Source: Hyparrhenia diplandra (Eukaryota; Streptophyta; Magnoliopsida; Poales; Poaceae). From it: a DNA stretch of 64,000 bases. The stretch's first letter is position 1. Each line of letters starts with the position of its first letter. Shown piece after piece: positions 32,902 to 45,489 of the stretch. The stretch lies in assembly GCA_015847255.1 (NCBI GenBank), contig JADLZK010001921.1, positions 62,001 through 126,000 of the forward strand, given 5' to 3'. The position numbers were made by a program, and so were the translations under genes. The notes beneath the pieces are model-generated. The model did no database searches. It was not told where the DNA came from and saw only the letters and a program-made list of their open reading frames with translations.

Positions 32902-34686
32902 TCTATACATACTAATAAAAGATAAAAAATTTCGGGCCCCACCTCCTTTTCACCGGCTTTTTTTCACGGGCTTTTTTCCACCTCTTTTTCCACCCTTTTC
33001 TATACCTACTAATAAATCTATATCTATACCTACTAATAAAGAGAGAAAATTTCAGTCCCACATCTTTTTTTCTGCCTTTTTTCCACCTTTCCTCCCCCTC
33101 CCGTATGTCTCGGTCTCTTCTATACCTCTTTATGGAAGGCTGATTCGAATTTGATTCGCAGCCATTATAGTTTCCGTGGAGCCGCTGGCCTCTGGCCTCC
33201 CGCTGTTGGATTGGCGCTACATGGGCCATGGGCCGCGCGACCCTAATCCATCGTCTTGTTCGGCTGGCTTGTTAGCCACAACCAATGCCAAGATTTTTAT
33301 TCACATCAAACCAAAGACTCCGCCCGCATGTACCAACAAGATTTTTCTTCCTCACAAAGAAATCAAGACCGCCAGCCAGCTTCGACTCGAGTCCTCGACG
33401 ACCCGTACTGAGAAGCCACGCAAGGATCGAGGTGAAGCAGAGCACTGCCACAGTGCCGCTTGTGCGGTCGGAATTTCAATTTGGTGCAAGTCAGCTACAA
33501 GCACACGGTGGTGCACCAGGAAGCTTCAAGACCATTGCTTGGTGCACACAGAAGATGTACGCAAGTACAACTACATCGACTCGGCAATGCCAACTCGCTG
33601 TGTCGACTGCTTCGGCTACTCACCTGCGAGGTAATTTTTTGGCAAACTTTTTTTTTTTCACCCTTTTTCCTTTCACCTTTTTTTTTTTCTTTCCTCCTCT
33701 TCCTCCCGTACATAATTGGGAGTCTACTGTAGTTTTTTTTTTTCCACTCCACCTCTCTATTCTTCAGCCTTCGTATTCCGCCCCGAGTTTCATCTCAGAT
33801 CCTCCCGTGTCTCCAGATCCATAACGCACACCACCACCGTGGTTCGGCCCTCCCAAAAAAAAAAATGTCACCGCTGTTGCTCAACCCGCACCTACCCTTG
33901 GCGTGCAGCCCGCTGCCGTCATGCTCATGTCGCTCTCCCCTTCTGGCAACGACTTCTATTCGGCTAACATCGGCTTCGTTGTTGCCTCACCCGACCACGG
34001 AAAGCCGTGAGGCCGAATGTGTGGATACCTCAGCGGACGTGACGCATCATATATCTACCATCGGCTTGGCATTTAGATTCGCGGCGTTGTCGCCTTGACG
34101 GTCAACGCCCACGCCTAACGCGACAATGTAAGGACACCCATGCTAGCCGCGTGTTTCTGATGTCTCCCCGCGGATGAATCGTCGTCATCTACCGTTTTTC
34201 TCACCGCTGCAGAGAAGGGTGAAGCCGAGAGGGTTTGGTTGCCACGACACCTAGGCACGAGGCGTGCCAACAACCGCGAACAAATGGGGCGCAGCGACGA
34301 GGTCGTTTCGCCACACTATCTATGTCTCCAAAGATCGATCACCGTGTCCCGATTCAATTTTTCATGGTGTGCAAGTTCGAGATCCCTTTACGGATACCTT
34401 GAGTATTGTTATGTGCTTGTGCATAAACCTATGAACATGCACGCAAGTGGCCACCCTTGAAATTAGGCTGAGACATGCCATGAAATAATGCATTTTGACT
34501 TATGGGCTTGACTTAGGAAATAGGTCATTTTTAGTGGATCCTTTCGGTGAGATTTCATACCACGGCGGCGAGACCGCCTCCTCGACACCTTCCTCAGTCT
34601 CAACGACTTCACTTAGACAAGATGAGGTTGTCGCGGCAGATCGCGACGGAGCTCCCGTGTTAACGCGACGGGCATTTTTTTGCTAG
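32902..34686 (+). mobile_element. Helitron, non-autonomous
   Basis: The 5' terminus TCTATACATACTAATAAAAG is preceded by A; the 3' terminus CTAG (34683-34686) is followed by T, the A-T insertion site of Helitrons. Just before the 3' end a stem CCCGT...ACGGG brackets GTTAACGCG, then a T run. A second, closer match to the family's 5' end (TCTATACCTACTAATAAAG) starts at 33023. No Rep/helicase ORF; the interior (33170-34450) is mixed GC-rich sequence with no gene I recognise. Its ends match the Helitron at 54486-55907. Confidence 0.75.
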
Positions 34687-35019
34687 TAAATGTTATAACA
34701 ACAAAACAAAACAAGATTTCATAAGGGAGTTTCATGCACCATTTCTAAGCACTAGAAGACATTAAATCATCCGTAGTATTAAAATGAAACACAACTTTGA
34801 GACTTGTCCTAAAGGGAATACTCAACCAAGTCCTAAAGGGAATACTCAACACACATGGCCGTGCATTACAGATAATATAAAGAAAGCTTAGCCACGAATG
34901 CTAAATGTCCAATACTGCTTGATCAGAAATGAAACCCTGCATGATAGAAGGTATGCAAGTCACAATTATCTGAATAAACATAAGTAAATAAAAACAAATA
35001 ATTATAGAACACTTGCCTT

Positions 35020-36080
35020 TTACCATTTCATTACCGCAATTGCTCCAAACAAGCTGCAAAAAGTCTACATATAAAGAAATAAAACAAAATATAAATTAGC
35101 AATATAATTTCTAAAGAAAATTTATTTATTTTAGGACTATCAGAATTACCGTGAAATTCCTTCCTTGATTTTCGTTAATTGCATCAGCTATAAACCGAGC
35201 ATTATATGCACTATAATATCCTTGAACTTTATCTCCACTATGGGCATAACATATGCCAACTTGCCAAGTAGTCCATGATTGTTAACTACTGGTGCACCAT
35301 AGTGTGTAAATTTATAACCTGCTGAATTATGATCAAATGATCGCTGCTCCCTTTAATCTAGTTATCATGTTATTAAAAAAAAGAACAGTTAGACAGAATA
35401 TAATATAACAAAAAAAATAAAATAAAGTAAATTCAAATATAAAGTAGACATACATTACCGAACCACCCGTTAACAGCTGAACATGTGGTTTTCTGGCGAT
35501 GTGGTAGGTATACACATCCTGTTGATTTTGAATGGCATTCTCATTGAAAGTTATCGCTTCGAATCTCTGACGAAGTTCTGGTGATGGATTAACAACACGA
35601 ATTCCAACAAACGTATTTTCCATATATGTGTGAAAATTAGCCTCTCCAAGGGTTATAAAATTATCCGTTGTCATCTTCATCAGTGTAATAGTAGTATTAT
35701 CATCATCAATATAAGCTCTGATCTCTGGCACAGTTATCATATATACAAAAGATTTGGCCGACACACCAAAACAGTGCCAGAAAATACTGCTTCTTCTTTC
35801 TCTGATCCGGCTGGATACACACAGATCGCAGCCACCCTATTAGACATTCTATTAAGAAGAACCGGCTACATGATAAAAAAAAAAAAAGTGTATCAAAATT
35901 CGATACAGTAGACAGGAGGAAACAGATAGAATAGAATGGAGGAAATACCGAAACATTCAAATAAGAAACTAGAAATCACTCACCATAGCAATATCATTTG
36001 TTACGGCGGCCTCAACATCATTAAGGGCGGCCATTTCCTTGTCTCTCACAGTTCCTTTCTGCTCCAGAAAAGCAATGAAC
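35020..36080 (-). pseudogene. Second trypsin-fold-like protein, degenerate
   Basis: Exons on the minus strand with good splice sites: 35984-36080 (FIAFLEQKGTVRDKEMAALN), 35459-35865 (MSNRVAAICVYPAGSEKEEA, VFSGTVLVC, then SFVYMITVPEIRAYIDDDN and QDVYTYHIARKPHVQLLTGG), 35150-35343 (FTHYGAPVVNNHGLLGK, then in a shifted frame YYSAYNARFIADAINENQG), and 35020-35064 with a stop. The layout GTV..C-x-YMIT-V...GAPVVN-x-x-G fits a chymotrypsin-fold peptidase. The His motif reads ITVPEI and the Ser motif HYGAPV, so catalytic residues are missing. One frameshift after VFSGTVLVC and one after GLLGK. An upstream exon is expected in the GC-rich region to 36600. Family call is tentative. Confidence 0.45.
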
Positions 36081-36099
36081 CTGAAACCAAAAAAAGCTA

Positions 36100-36670
36100 C
36101 ACAATTAGCAACAGGGGCTCGAGGCCAACCGTCGGCATGCTCGGATCCGTCGCCCTATGGGACGTGGCGCCGGGGCGCAGCCGCGGCGGGCCCCGTCGAG
36201 GAGGAGGGCGGCCACGGAGACAACCTACAGAGGAAAGGGAGAGCAGACAGCCACGGAGACGGCCGCCGCCGAGGCGATCCGCCGCCGGCGCGCCGCCCCG
36301 GGAGGTCCGGCCGTGCTAGGAGGGCTTGGAGGAGGCACGCACCTCTTGAAGCCGTAGGCACCCGCTGGCGGTCCGGCGAGGCTGGGGGCCAGCTTGGGGT
36401 GGAGGTGGACGAGTCGGGTAGAACCGAGAGGCGTCGCGACCGGCGCCGACAAGGCTTGGGGGTACGGTGATGTTCATCGAGGGCCCGCCCCCGACGGCGC
36501 ACGAAACAACGGTGGTGACTTGTCGCCGCGAGCGAGAAGAGGCGGTCGTGAGGATGGAGAAAGAAACTAGGGTTAGAGTGCATTGTGGGTCGGGCCAAAT
36601 TTCAATTTCATAGAGTTGTCCATCCGACGGGCCACCACCACCACAGAGCCAAACGCCTTGGCGCGCCACA
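36100..36670 (-). promoter_or_regulatory. CpG-rich probable first exon and promoter of the 35020-36080 gene
   Basis: Very GC-rich, with overlapping long frames on both strands that look like composition artefacts. It ends next to the acceptor of the exon at 36080. A real first coding exon may lie here but I cannot pick a frame. Confidence 0.35.
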
Positions 36671-36803
36671 CGCCAACCAAGGAAAAAAATTAGGTACCCG
36701 GCGTCCGTGCCTAAGGGGATGGCTACGGTTCCTACCCCCGTAGCTCGTCAAACCCGCCCAATCGGATTCCTTAACGTACATCTTTCTCCCAGGCCGCCGA
36801 GTG

Positions 36804-37089
36804 TAGGCCCGCTAATAGGCGGGTTGAACGGGTATTTTGGGGCGGGTTTTAATACGGATACTATTGGGGCGGGTGGAAACGGGTGACACCGTGAAACGGG
36901 TTGGGGCGGGTTGGGTTGACGACACAAACAAGGTTGGGACGGGTTGCGGCTCTATGGTCATAGATCGGCACATAATTCATATATCATCTTCCGTCGTGAT
37001 TTGGGTTGGGGCATTAAGCCGACGGGTGGGGCAGGGCGGGTGATAGTTAGGTTTTTAAAATATGGGTTGGGGCGGGTTTAAACCCGTTC
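36804..37089. mobile_element. Second copy of the hAT element, right end lost
   Basis: Left end TAGGCCCGCTAATAGGCGGG, then the same interior as 18187-18470 (TGAACGGGTATTTTGGGGCG, TTAGGTTTTTAAAATATGGG). The match stops at TTTAAACCCGTT, ten bases short of the full right end, and no 8-bp duplication is seen. It lies just upstream of the GC-rich start of the second trypsin-like gene. Confidence 0.85.
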
Positions 37090-38906
37090 TCTATACCTTG
37101 TACTACTAGGTTGTACTAGCCATGAATGAGAAGGATATAGCTGCCTACGGTTACATGTCCGCCATCAGATTAGAAACTACTAGTGCCATAGATCAGTGCA
37201 GCGACACCGCAATTATTTAGGACAACGGAACGTAACACCAACCGATCTAATGGCCCCAGACAACCTTTTCGAGTTTTCGTCGTCTGGGAGCAACTTTTTT
37301 GTCATGCAATGCACTGTGGCTCTGGCTGTACGTGACAGGGATGTAGTATGTGTGTGTGTGTATTTTTTTTCCTCTGCTTTGTTTTTGGGCGTGTGAGTGC
37401 AATCATGCAATCGTGTGTCGCCATGGCAAAACTTCTGCCTCTGTAATCATGTCCCCATGCATGCACGACCGCGACAGACAAACTTTCACTACCGAACGCC
37501 TTTTCAGATGGCCATCTCGAGTGGTAGCATCAGGAGGCCGGAGCAGCAGCTAGCACTAGCACTGATCAAAACAACGGGCGCAGGCGATAGATCGCGCGTG
37601 GCGGGGACGGGCAGAGAGCACAAAACACCTAGTAGCTCACGTGCCGTAACACGGAGTTAACAATACAGACAAACACACGGATGAGTGCGAGGGCGGTTGT
37701 GTCATCTAGAAACCGCCGACCATATTGGTTGGCTTGTCAGTTGTGATAGATCTGCTGTTCACTTGAAACCTCCTCCTTTAATTTGTGGATTCCATTATGC
37801 AACCCGCGAAATCTAACACCTCCGCGCGGGGCCCTAATCACGGGGGAGCTACGCGTGTAAAGCACCCGGCTTGTCTGGTTATGCACAGTGCTCGGCGGGG
37901 TTTGTGGAACGCTAACTGCCCTGGTGTCCCTTTCTTATCCTTTCCTTTCGAAGCAGATCAGGGCCGGGCCGGAGAGATGAGCTCGAATGAGATGGGACGT
38001 TAACCTCCATTGATCATGGCAACTGCGATAGTGGCGTGGCGGCCGTGCACTGGGCCGGGCTGCTGCATGCATCATGGCTGACCATGAGATCTCTCGGTAA
38101 ACCCTGTTTTAAAAAAGCTATAAACCTACAGAGCACGCAGACAAAGACAAGAGAGAGTTAGAGCGAAAGTACATAATAATACATGCCGGGTTTGGCTTAT
38201 AGCCAAGACACATCAAAGAAACGTGCAGGGTGGAAGAGAAGAGTGAAGAGGAAAGCTGCTTGACGACGCCCGCAGCGCCGAGCGCTTGCACACTTCCCAT
38301 GGTCCTGGGTCCCGCCATCTACCGTGGTACAGCGATCGAACGATGCATGCACCTACCAACAGTAAGTTTGTGTGGTCCACACGTAATAAAGAATATTATT
38401 TATAATAGAAGAAGAGATGAGATTGTTGTATGACTTGGCTTATTAAGCAGGCTCACGACAGACTTGGCTTTATATGCCTGCCTTATGAACCCGCTATTAG
38501 AAAGAGCTTAGTCGGAGTCCATATCCAATCCGACGCGAGCGCAGTGATGAAAAGCAAAGGCGAGGCGGCCGGACGGTGCTGGAGCTGTGTGATGTCAGGA
38601 AAAAGGATTTGGACGACACCGCGCAGCAACAACACGAGTAGCAAAGAGATGTATATATCATGTAGCCTTTCTTTTACTTGTCTTTTACTTGCTTAAAGAC
38701 CAAACCAACCACAAGTGCTTGTGCTTGTTATCAAATCAAACAGAAAAAATGAACTAGTGCTGGAGCTTTCCATTCAGTCTTCACGATGCCTCAGTGTCTC
38801 GGTGCGCTTTCTACAGGAGCACTGTGTTTTTCAGCACGGGGATACAGTAGGAGAGCGTCAGCAGCAAATTAACATGCGCTTTTGGTAAACCGATCGAGTA
38901 AAGGAT
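37090..38906. other. Gene-free region
   Basis: Only short frames. A (GT)n run with a T tract lies near 37349-37370. Nothing else recognised. Confidence 0.5.
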
Positions 38907-39225
38907 GGGCGTGTTTGGATCCTCTAACTTAAGTTAGAGTTAGTAACTCTAACTCTAACCCTCAAGTAACTCTAACCTATGGACAGTTTGGATGACAGGG
39001 TTAGAACAGGGTTAAAAATACTTTTCCAATCACTTTTCCAAGTTAGTGTGTCTTTGGGTTTGTGGGCTCTACCAAAATAACTCAAATATCACCCTCTTGA
39101 GGGGTTACTTCTTTTGGTGGGTTAGAGCCAAAATAACCCAATCTAACTCATATGTTTGGATGTTTTTGGGTTATTTGGGACAAAAATAACCCAATCTAAC
39201 TCTAACCCTGGTATCAAACAGGGCC
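38907..39225. mobile_element. TIR MITE, 319 bp
   Basis: The left end GGGCGTGTTTGGATCC pairs with the right end reverse-complemented, GGCCCTGTTTGATACC. The interior is inverted-repeat rich with TAACTCTAACTCTAACC and its complement GGGTTAGAGTTAGATTGGG, so the whole element can fold back. No ORF; no clear target duplication. End sequence is of the common grass GGCCCTGTTTG type. Confidence 0.65.
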
Positions 39226-39439
39226 AGATTCAGATGCTTGCGCGGGTGGGGAATTTTTACCACCGTTGTTCAGTTGAGTTCGGCCTAGCTAGCTAGTGCG
39301 TGTAGATGAGTTTGCTTTATTACCACCATGTCCATGTCCACGTGAAAGATTACTGTGTGGGGAAACAGAATCCCCAGCGCGAGTGATTGGCCGAATCGGT
39401 GAACGGGCATGCATGCACCCATCCAAAAAGTGCTACAAT

Positions 39440-39645
39440 TATCCGTCACATCAAATCTTTTAACGCACGCATGAAGTATTAAATATAGTTAAATAAAAAC
39501 TAATTGCACAATTTGACCGAAAAGTGCTTGGGACGAATCTTCGGAGCCTAGTTAGTCTATAGTTGAACAATAATTAACAAATACAAACAAAAAGCCGCTA
39601 CAAGAAATTTAACCCAAAATATTTCACCAACTAAACATTCGTGTG
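39440..39645. repeat. Common grass MITE relic
   Basis: Contains TATTAAATATAGTTAAATAA, ACTAATTGCACAATTTGACC, GACGAATCTTCGGAGCCTA and CACCAACTAAAC. These are diagnostic pieces of a very abundant AT-rich MITE family in panicoid genomes. The terminal repeats are degraded. Confidence 0.65.
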
Positions 39646-41538
39646 TCCCTGTCCACCGAGCTGGGGAGGAAGGTTGGCGTGGAGCGCGGGCCCACCACTT
39701 TGTTAACCATCCCCTTCTAGTAGATCGGGAAAAGAAAGACGGCAAAGCGGAGAGAGAGAAAAAGGCGCTTGTCCAAAAGCCAACCGGAGGCGTGGCCGCG
39801 GCCGCATTGGCCAGCAAGTAGCCCAGCGGAGCCCCTCGCGCGACGCCGACCGGACGGGCGCGCTCGGCTCGGCAGAGAAGCCGCAGGCCGCAGACTCATG
39901 TGTCGTGCCGCCGCCCGCTGGTCTGGCTGGCTCATCGCTGCCGCTGCTGGCGATGGCGATGACGCTAGTGCGCTCGCCATTTCCGCGAGGAAAACGCGCT
40001 GCCGCCCCGGTGATTTTCCACGGGCGGGGCGGCCGCGTCCGATTGGCCAGCAAGCCCGCGACGCGTGGTGGTCCAACGAGAGAAAGGGACGTTCGCGTTG
40101 CGCGCGCTCGATGCCGCTGAACGGGCCCCGTTGCCGCATCGGGAAAGAAGTGCTACAGCTTTTTCCATTTGGGCCGGCAGCCTTTCATTTTCCATCGCGG
40201 TGGAGAGCGCCTGGGTGCGCGCGTGCGCATGCATGCATGGCCAGTGGCCTGATCGGCGCTGGCTCGCCGTGTGAGAATTCGCAGCTTTCCCCGCGGGAGC
40301 CAGGGCGGCAGAGTGCGTTGCGTGTTCGCCACTCGGTCCTCCTGGGTGGTTAGTACGTGTCGTATCTGGGAAGTACGTCTATGAGGTTGAGGGGTCGGGG
40401 TGGTACTGATGCCGACGGAGCGGTGCTGCGGCCGTCCAGTAGCGTGTAGGCACGCCGCCTAAGCTACCCATTGGTGGATCGGAGGCGTTTCTTCACGCTT
40501 GACAAATGGACGTGCCGAGACTAGGCGGTGATGGTGGACGTACGCGTACGCGCCGGCTCTCTGCTCTCATCGCTATCGTGCGTGGCCACACCCGTCGCGG
40601 TTGAACCGGTCCTACTTCAACTCCAACACCTGCCCGGTCTGCATGACGTACCTACGCGCGCCTCGGTGCTGAATTCAAACTTGGAATAATCGATCGCGTC
40701 CGTATGGCACACAAGCGCAAGATTGGCATGTTTCGATCAAGACGGCGCCGCTCGGCGGATCGCGTGGTTGGAGCCGGCGCATAGCATAGACGGATATACG
40801 TTGCCGCCGTAATCGAACGTGTGGAAATGGACGGAAACCGACGTCGATCGGCGCGGGAGAGGGGGTCGGGGGCTAGTAGGAACAGCCCGGGGCGTCAAAG
40901 CTGCCACGTCGAGGGTTATGGGCTCATGGCCTACTTGCGCCCACCAGATTTTCCTGTTCGGACTCTTATCATTACGAGAGCGACGTTGGGATGGCAAGAA
41001 TACAGGAGGAAATTGGTTGGAGGCGGAGGAAGAATCCAAGCTCTTCTTTGCGTTGCCCGTTTGTAACAAGCAATCAATTTGACTGAAAGATAGGGCGTAT
41101 GTACTTGTGCTTTTTGAGCCTACGTACGAGAAAGGGTCAAGTTTCAACGGTTGCACTAGACCTCTAGTGAATGTAAGTGCTCATGCATTGGGAAAGGTCG
41201 AATATGCAAACCAGTTTTCATAACTAAGGCCCCGTACGTCTGAATTCCTGTGAATTTTTAGAATCTGGATTATTCAACAGTAATATCAGAATAATATGGA
41301 TTTTATAGGCCGAGAATCTCTACCCGTTTTCTAGATTTTACCTTGAAACAATGGAGTTGAATAATATAAACTATTTTTTAAATGCAACAAAATTACTATA
41401 TAGATAGAATAGGATATGAAGAAGACACATTATCACCTCTGATATGATCTTACTCTCTGCTGAAAGGGTGACGTGGTGTTGGCTATAGAGAGTTAAGATT
41501 TGGTAGTTGAAAATTTTCAACTACCAAATTTAATTACC
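39646..41538. other. GC-rich then AT-rich intergenic DNA
   Basis: 39700-40620 is CpG-rich with long overlapping frames on both strands and no recognisable domain; it may be a promoter region or the remains of one. 41225-41520 begins GGCCCCGTACGTCTGAATTC and looks like one end of a MITE, without a matching right end. Confidence 0.4.
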
Positions 41539-41843
41539 AGTTTTTTTTTTTTAGAATGACACAAGATAACGTAGACGCCATAACACGCAGACGCACACTC
41601 ACCCTTATGAACACACGGACGCAAACCCTACCCCTATGAGTACCTCCCGCGATCGAAAGCACCGACAGACCGAAGATTCTCGAAAGTCACCATCGGCGCC
41701 GCCGCCGACGGAACGCCGCTACCACTTAATGCATAACGCCGGAAATCCCGAGAAAATCCCAAGAAAAGGTGCGAGCACTAGGATTTGAACTCCGTGGGTA
41801 GCTTCCCACTCGACCGCCCCTACCATCGACTACAAGCCACCGC
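41539..41843 (-). mobile_element. SINE with poly(A) tail and target duplication
   Basis: About 300 bp on the minus strand between two exact copies of TTTAATTACC (41529-41538 and 41844-41853). It starts GCGGTGGCTTGTAGTCG, contains a pol III B-box-like GAGTTCAAATCC about 50-60 bases in, and ends in a run of A (T run at 41541-41552). This is the structure of a tRNA-derived SINE. No ORF. Confidence 0.85.
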
Positions 41844-42186
41844 TTTAATTACCGCTTGTGGAATGTAGACTATCAACAATATATATAATTAGAGCAAGTA
41901 TAATATAATACAACAATGTATATTTCACGCCCGTATCGCTCAGCAGAGTCAAGACGGAGTCGCCCGCTTCCAGCCCGTCCTCAGTGATTATGCTGGCTGT
42001 TCATTCCTCTCCTCCAATCAGATGCATGTATGCTTTTAAATGCAATAACTCTTTTAGCCAAGCCAATAGCCAGTTGCATATTGCATTATACGCACGGGTG
42101 TGTTGAAGGCTAAACGTGACGTGGTTCATGCATTCCGCCGGCATCAGGCTAAACTCAGAATGAAAACATTCTTACCTTTGATGTAT

Positions 42187-42563
42187 GATCCGAACTATTT
42201 TCGGTTGGACCAATCTTGAACGGCCTGCATGCGCCGTGCACACCTGTAGTTTATACGAATGAAATAAGTCAAAATTGACAATTAGTGACAAACTTAACTT
42301 AAAGAACTTCTATAGACCTATTTGTCAGCTGACCTGCATTATGATGTGCTGGTCAACGAAAAAACAAAGGTGCGTGATTCGAACTATTTTCAGTTGACCA
42401 ATCTCGAACAGTCTGCATGCGCCGGCCGTGCACATCTTTAGTTTATATACGAATGAAATAAGTCAAAACTGACAATTAGTGGCAAACTCAACTTAAAGAA
42501 CTTCTAAAGACCTATTCGTCAGCTGACCTCCATTATGATACGCTGGTCAACGAAAAACAAATG
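42187..42563. repeat. 189-bp tandem duplication
   Basis: Two adjacent units (42187-42375 and 42376-about 42563) start GATYCGAACTATTTTC and share ATACGAATGAAATAAGTCAA and GTCAGCTGACCT. They differ at roughly one base in ten plus a few indels. Confidence 0.9.
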
Positions 42564-42569
42564 CGCATG

Positions 42570-45489
42570 AGAAAATTTTCTTTGTGCCCGACTGCCCGCC
42601 CATGTGATTGTCAACTTGTGTCAATCAGAACGAGCACAGCTAAGCTGCACTGTCGAGGATAAAGAATGAATAGGCCCCTACATACAGTTCTCTACGTGAT
42701 AACATATCTAGAGAGATCCGTACACTAATCATTTACCATCCGATCCAACAAAGTCTTTGCTGACAAATCATCAAATCAGAGTCATCAGACACATATTTTT
42801 GTTCTTATAATTAATAATTAACTATACTTTTGACAAAACACAAGAAACGATTGAGACCACGGCTTTGAAAAACAAAATTTGATTTTTGAGGTTGGTAAGT
42901 CATATTGTAGCCTTTTCTAGTATAAATGTCTACATCACAAACTGGGCGTTTCCTTTTTAAAAGAACTGGAGACGTTGAATTATTCGTTTGGCTCAGCAAA
43001 TTTATAAACTTGTTTCCAATCCATCACAATCTTGAGCCGCCTTTTATAATATTCAAAACTTCTAGTGACTTTTAGAAACTTGAGCCGTCTTTCGAAATTT
43101 TAGGAAATACTTGCATTAGCCGGGCTAAGTCGGAGGCTTGAACCCGACTTGAGTTTTTTTTTTATTTCAGCTAACTTGTGGGTCATGATGCAAATAACAT
43201 TACTGAAAGCGAAAAGTGACAAATCAGGTACACTGGTTTACTAACTCGTACGTACCACATGGTTACTTTTCTCTCGTTATGTCATTTTAGCTCATTTATC
43301 TCGGCTTGTACTATGGATGTATGTGCTGTCACTTTTCTCTTGGAAAGAAAGAACACAAGGCCCCCTTTATTTGAATAGCAAAACAATTGGCTATCCCGTT
43401 TGCCTAGCGAATCATACATAGGTCCCGTTGCATTCAAACTATAGGTTTGCCTAACCTTTAGCCTAGGATAGGTTCATCGCACGGGGGGAAACAGAAACAG
43501 GCTACGTACGTACGTATGCCACCAGGAAAAAAGAGAGAGAGAGAGAGAAAAAACAAGAATTCGCAATCATGATGAAATATACTTTGGTCTTGTTAATAAG
43601 CAACAACCAGCTAGAAAATCTAAATACAGACGGAACCAAAAGCCTCGCTGATCATCGACGAAAAAATACCAAGATTTTCTTTGCCGAAACCCGCGGCGCG
43701 CCGCCTTCTTTCCCCGCTGCCTAACCGTGCCTCACCCTTCCTGGGAGAAGGATGCTGCTGTTTACCAGAAGAGAACCCAACCCAAGCATGCACATGAGGA
43801 GAAGATGCGGTCACAGCACGGATGGGTTTTGGTGCGCTCGCGAGAGGAGACGTGTTTGGACCCGCGATGGAGCCGTGCACCGCCGGGGATCCAAGGCAGG
43901 CGCGCGCGTGCGGACAAGGCACTCCTTCGGTCGTCCACACGACCACGCTGGCCGTTACCAGGGGTCGGTCCCCGGGCATGGTCGCGGACTTGACTTGGCT
44001 ATGCGTGCCGCCAGCCCGTACGTATCTACTAGTATACGTGGTGGAGTAGTTTCGAGTTTTGACTCGGGTGGAGGACGGCCGCGAGTGCGGTCTAACCACC
44101 GTTGGTTTATTTATTTTTTTTTTCCAGCGGTGAAACAGCTGAGCTGACCAAGGCGGATGTCGCAGGTGGTTTTATACTTCAACAAAAGTAAAAAGAAAAA
44201 CGAGTTGGGGAGCGGTGAAGTACGACACGCCGTGCCAAAGCAACAAGTACAGCTTGAGCTCGGGGGAGTGCGCAGCGTGCAGAAAACGAACTGTGGAATG
44301 CGACCGCCGCCGCCACCGCCGCAAAGAAAGATTAGAAAAAGAAGCAGGAATCTGAGCAATCAAGGCGTTGCCGCCCCCTGTTGAGAGAGTGAGAGAAAAA
44401 AAGAGAGAGACAGGGGCAGAAGATGCGATGGAAAGAAGGATGCCACCTACACGACGTAACTGCTTAATTCTTTTTTAAAAAACTTAACTGCTTAACACTA
44501 GACTACAGGTGCCGTTCCAACAACCGTTCAAGCTCGGCTTTGATCGAGAACGACTCCCGTTGCCAAATGCTAAGCCAAATGGTACGGTATCGTCAGAGAA
44601 GCACGTGTGTGTGTCCTGACCGCGCTGGATTTTACTTGAAGCAAAGACGACTCTTCTTCTTGATGATAAATTACGAAACTCCGGCGTCGCAAAGACGAGA
44701 CATGAGCTTAGTATCCACCGAACATTTGAAGGTGCAAATCATGCTAAAGCGTCATGCTCCTATAATAATTGCTTAAGCGTGGCTATCTAGAACACGTACT
44801 ACGTCGACACAGACCAGCATGCGTCTATCTGCATTGGCCCACCATGTACGCGTCAAATTGCTGATATAGGAGTATGCCGATACCATCAAGGGATAACAGC
44901 AGTCAGTCGATCACCGGCCATCTCATAAACTATCAATTTCAAAAACAAAACAAAAAAGGCTGGATCCTGGACGAGGCAAAGCTACAGCGCACCGCAAGCC
45001 AGTTTACAGCGCGAGAGAAAACAAGGTTGAAGTCAATAAATCCGAAATGGAGACACTCGAAACGGAGCATAACCGCACGACGATCGATCGATCGATCCGA
45101 AGGGCAACGTCAAACACAAATTGAATACATCAACGGCCGCCTGGTCCCTGTGATTATCCGCGTCCACATGATGGCGACGCGAACAACACAGGCAACAAAT
45201 TAGATTTCGGCTGCGAGTTTCCATCCATCTACCATGACGAATGGATTAATTAAAGCAACTGGATTAATCAGTTTTTAGTTGGCACAAGATTGATGATGGA
45301 AATAAGACACGTACTGCTAGTAGACAGAGATGCGGTTGCCATCATCATGCCATGCCATGCCATGCCAGCGGGCAGCGCGCGCAGCGGCAGCGGAGAAAAG
45401 TTCGTGTAAAATGTGCGTGGCTGACCGTCCAAGCCAAGCGGAGGAAACAACGCGAGCCGCCGCGTCAAAACGCACAGCGCCGAGACCAC
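42570..45489. other. Gene-free region with microsatellites
   Basis: No conserved coding exon. 43680-44100 is GC-rich without a recognised product. Microsatellites: (AG)8 at 43532-43547, (GATC)4 at 45081-45097, (CATGC)4 at 45346-45366. Confidence 0.45.

Noticed and set aside
38904..39229. GAT on both sides of the 38907 MITE considered as target duplication
   Set aside because: It requires shifting the right end by one base away from the inverted repeat; not convincing.
39769..40353. 194-codon plus-strand frame in GC-rich DNA
   Set aside because: Overlapping long frames exist on both strands with no conserved motif, as expected from GC composition alone.
41600..41843. B-box-like sequence considered as a tRNA gene
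   Set aside because: It lies inside a SINE with a poly(A) tail and 10-bp duplication; no acceptor stem pairing seen.
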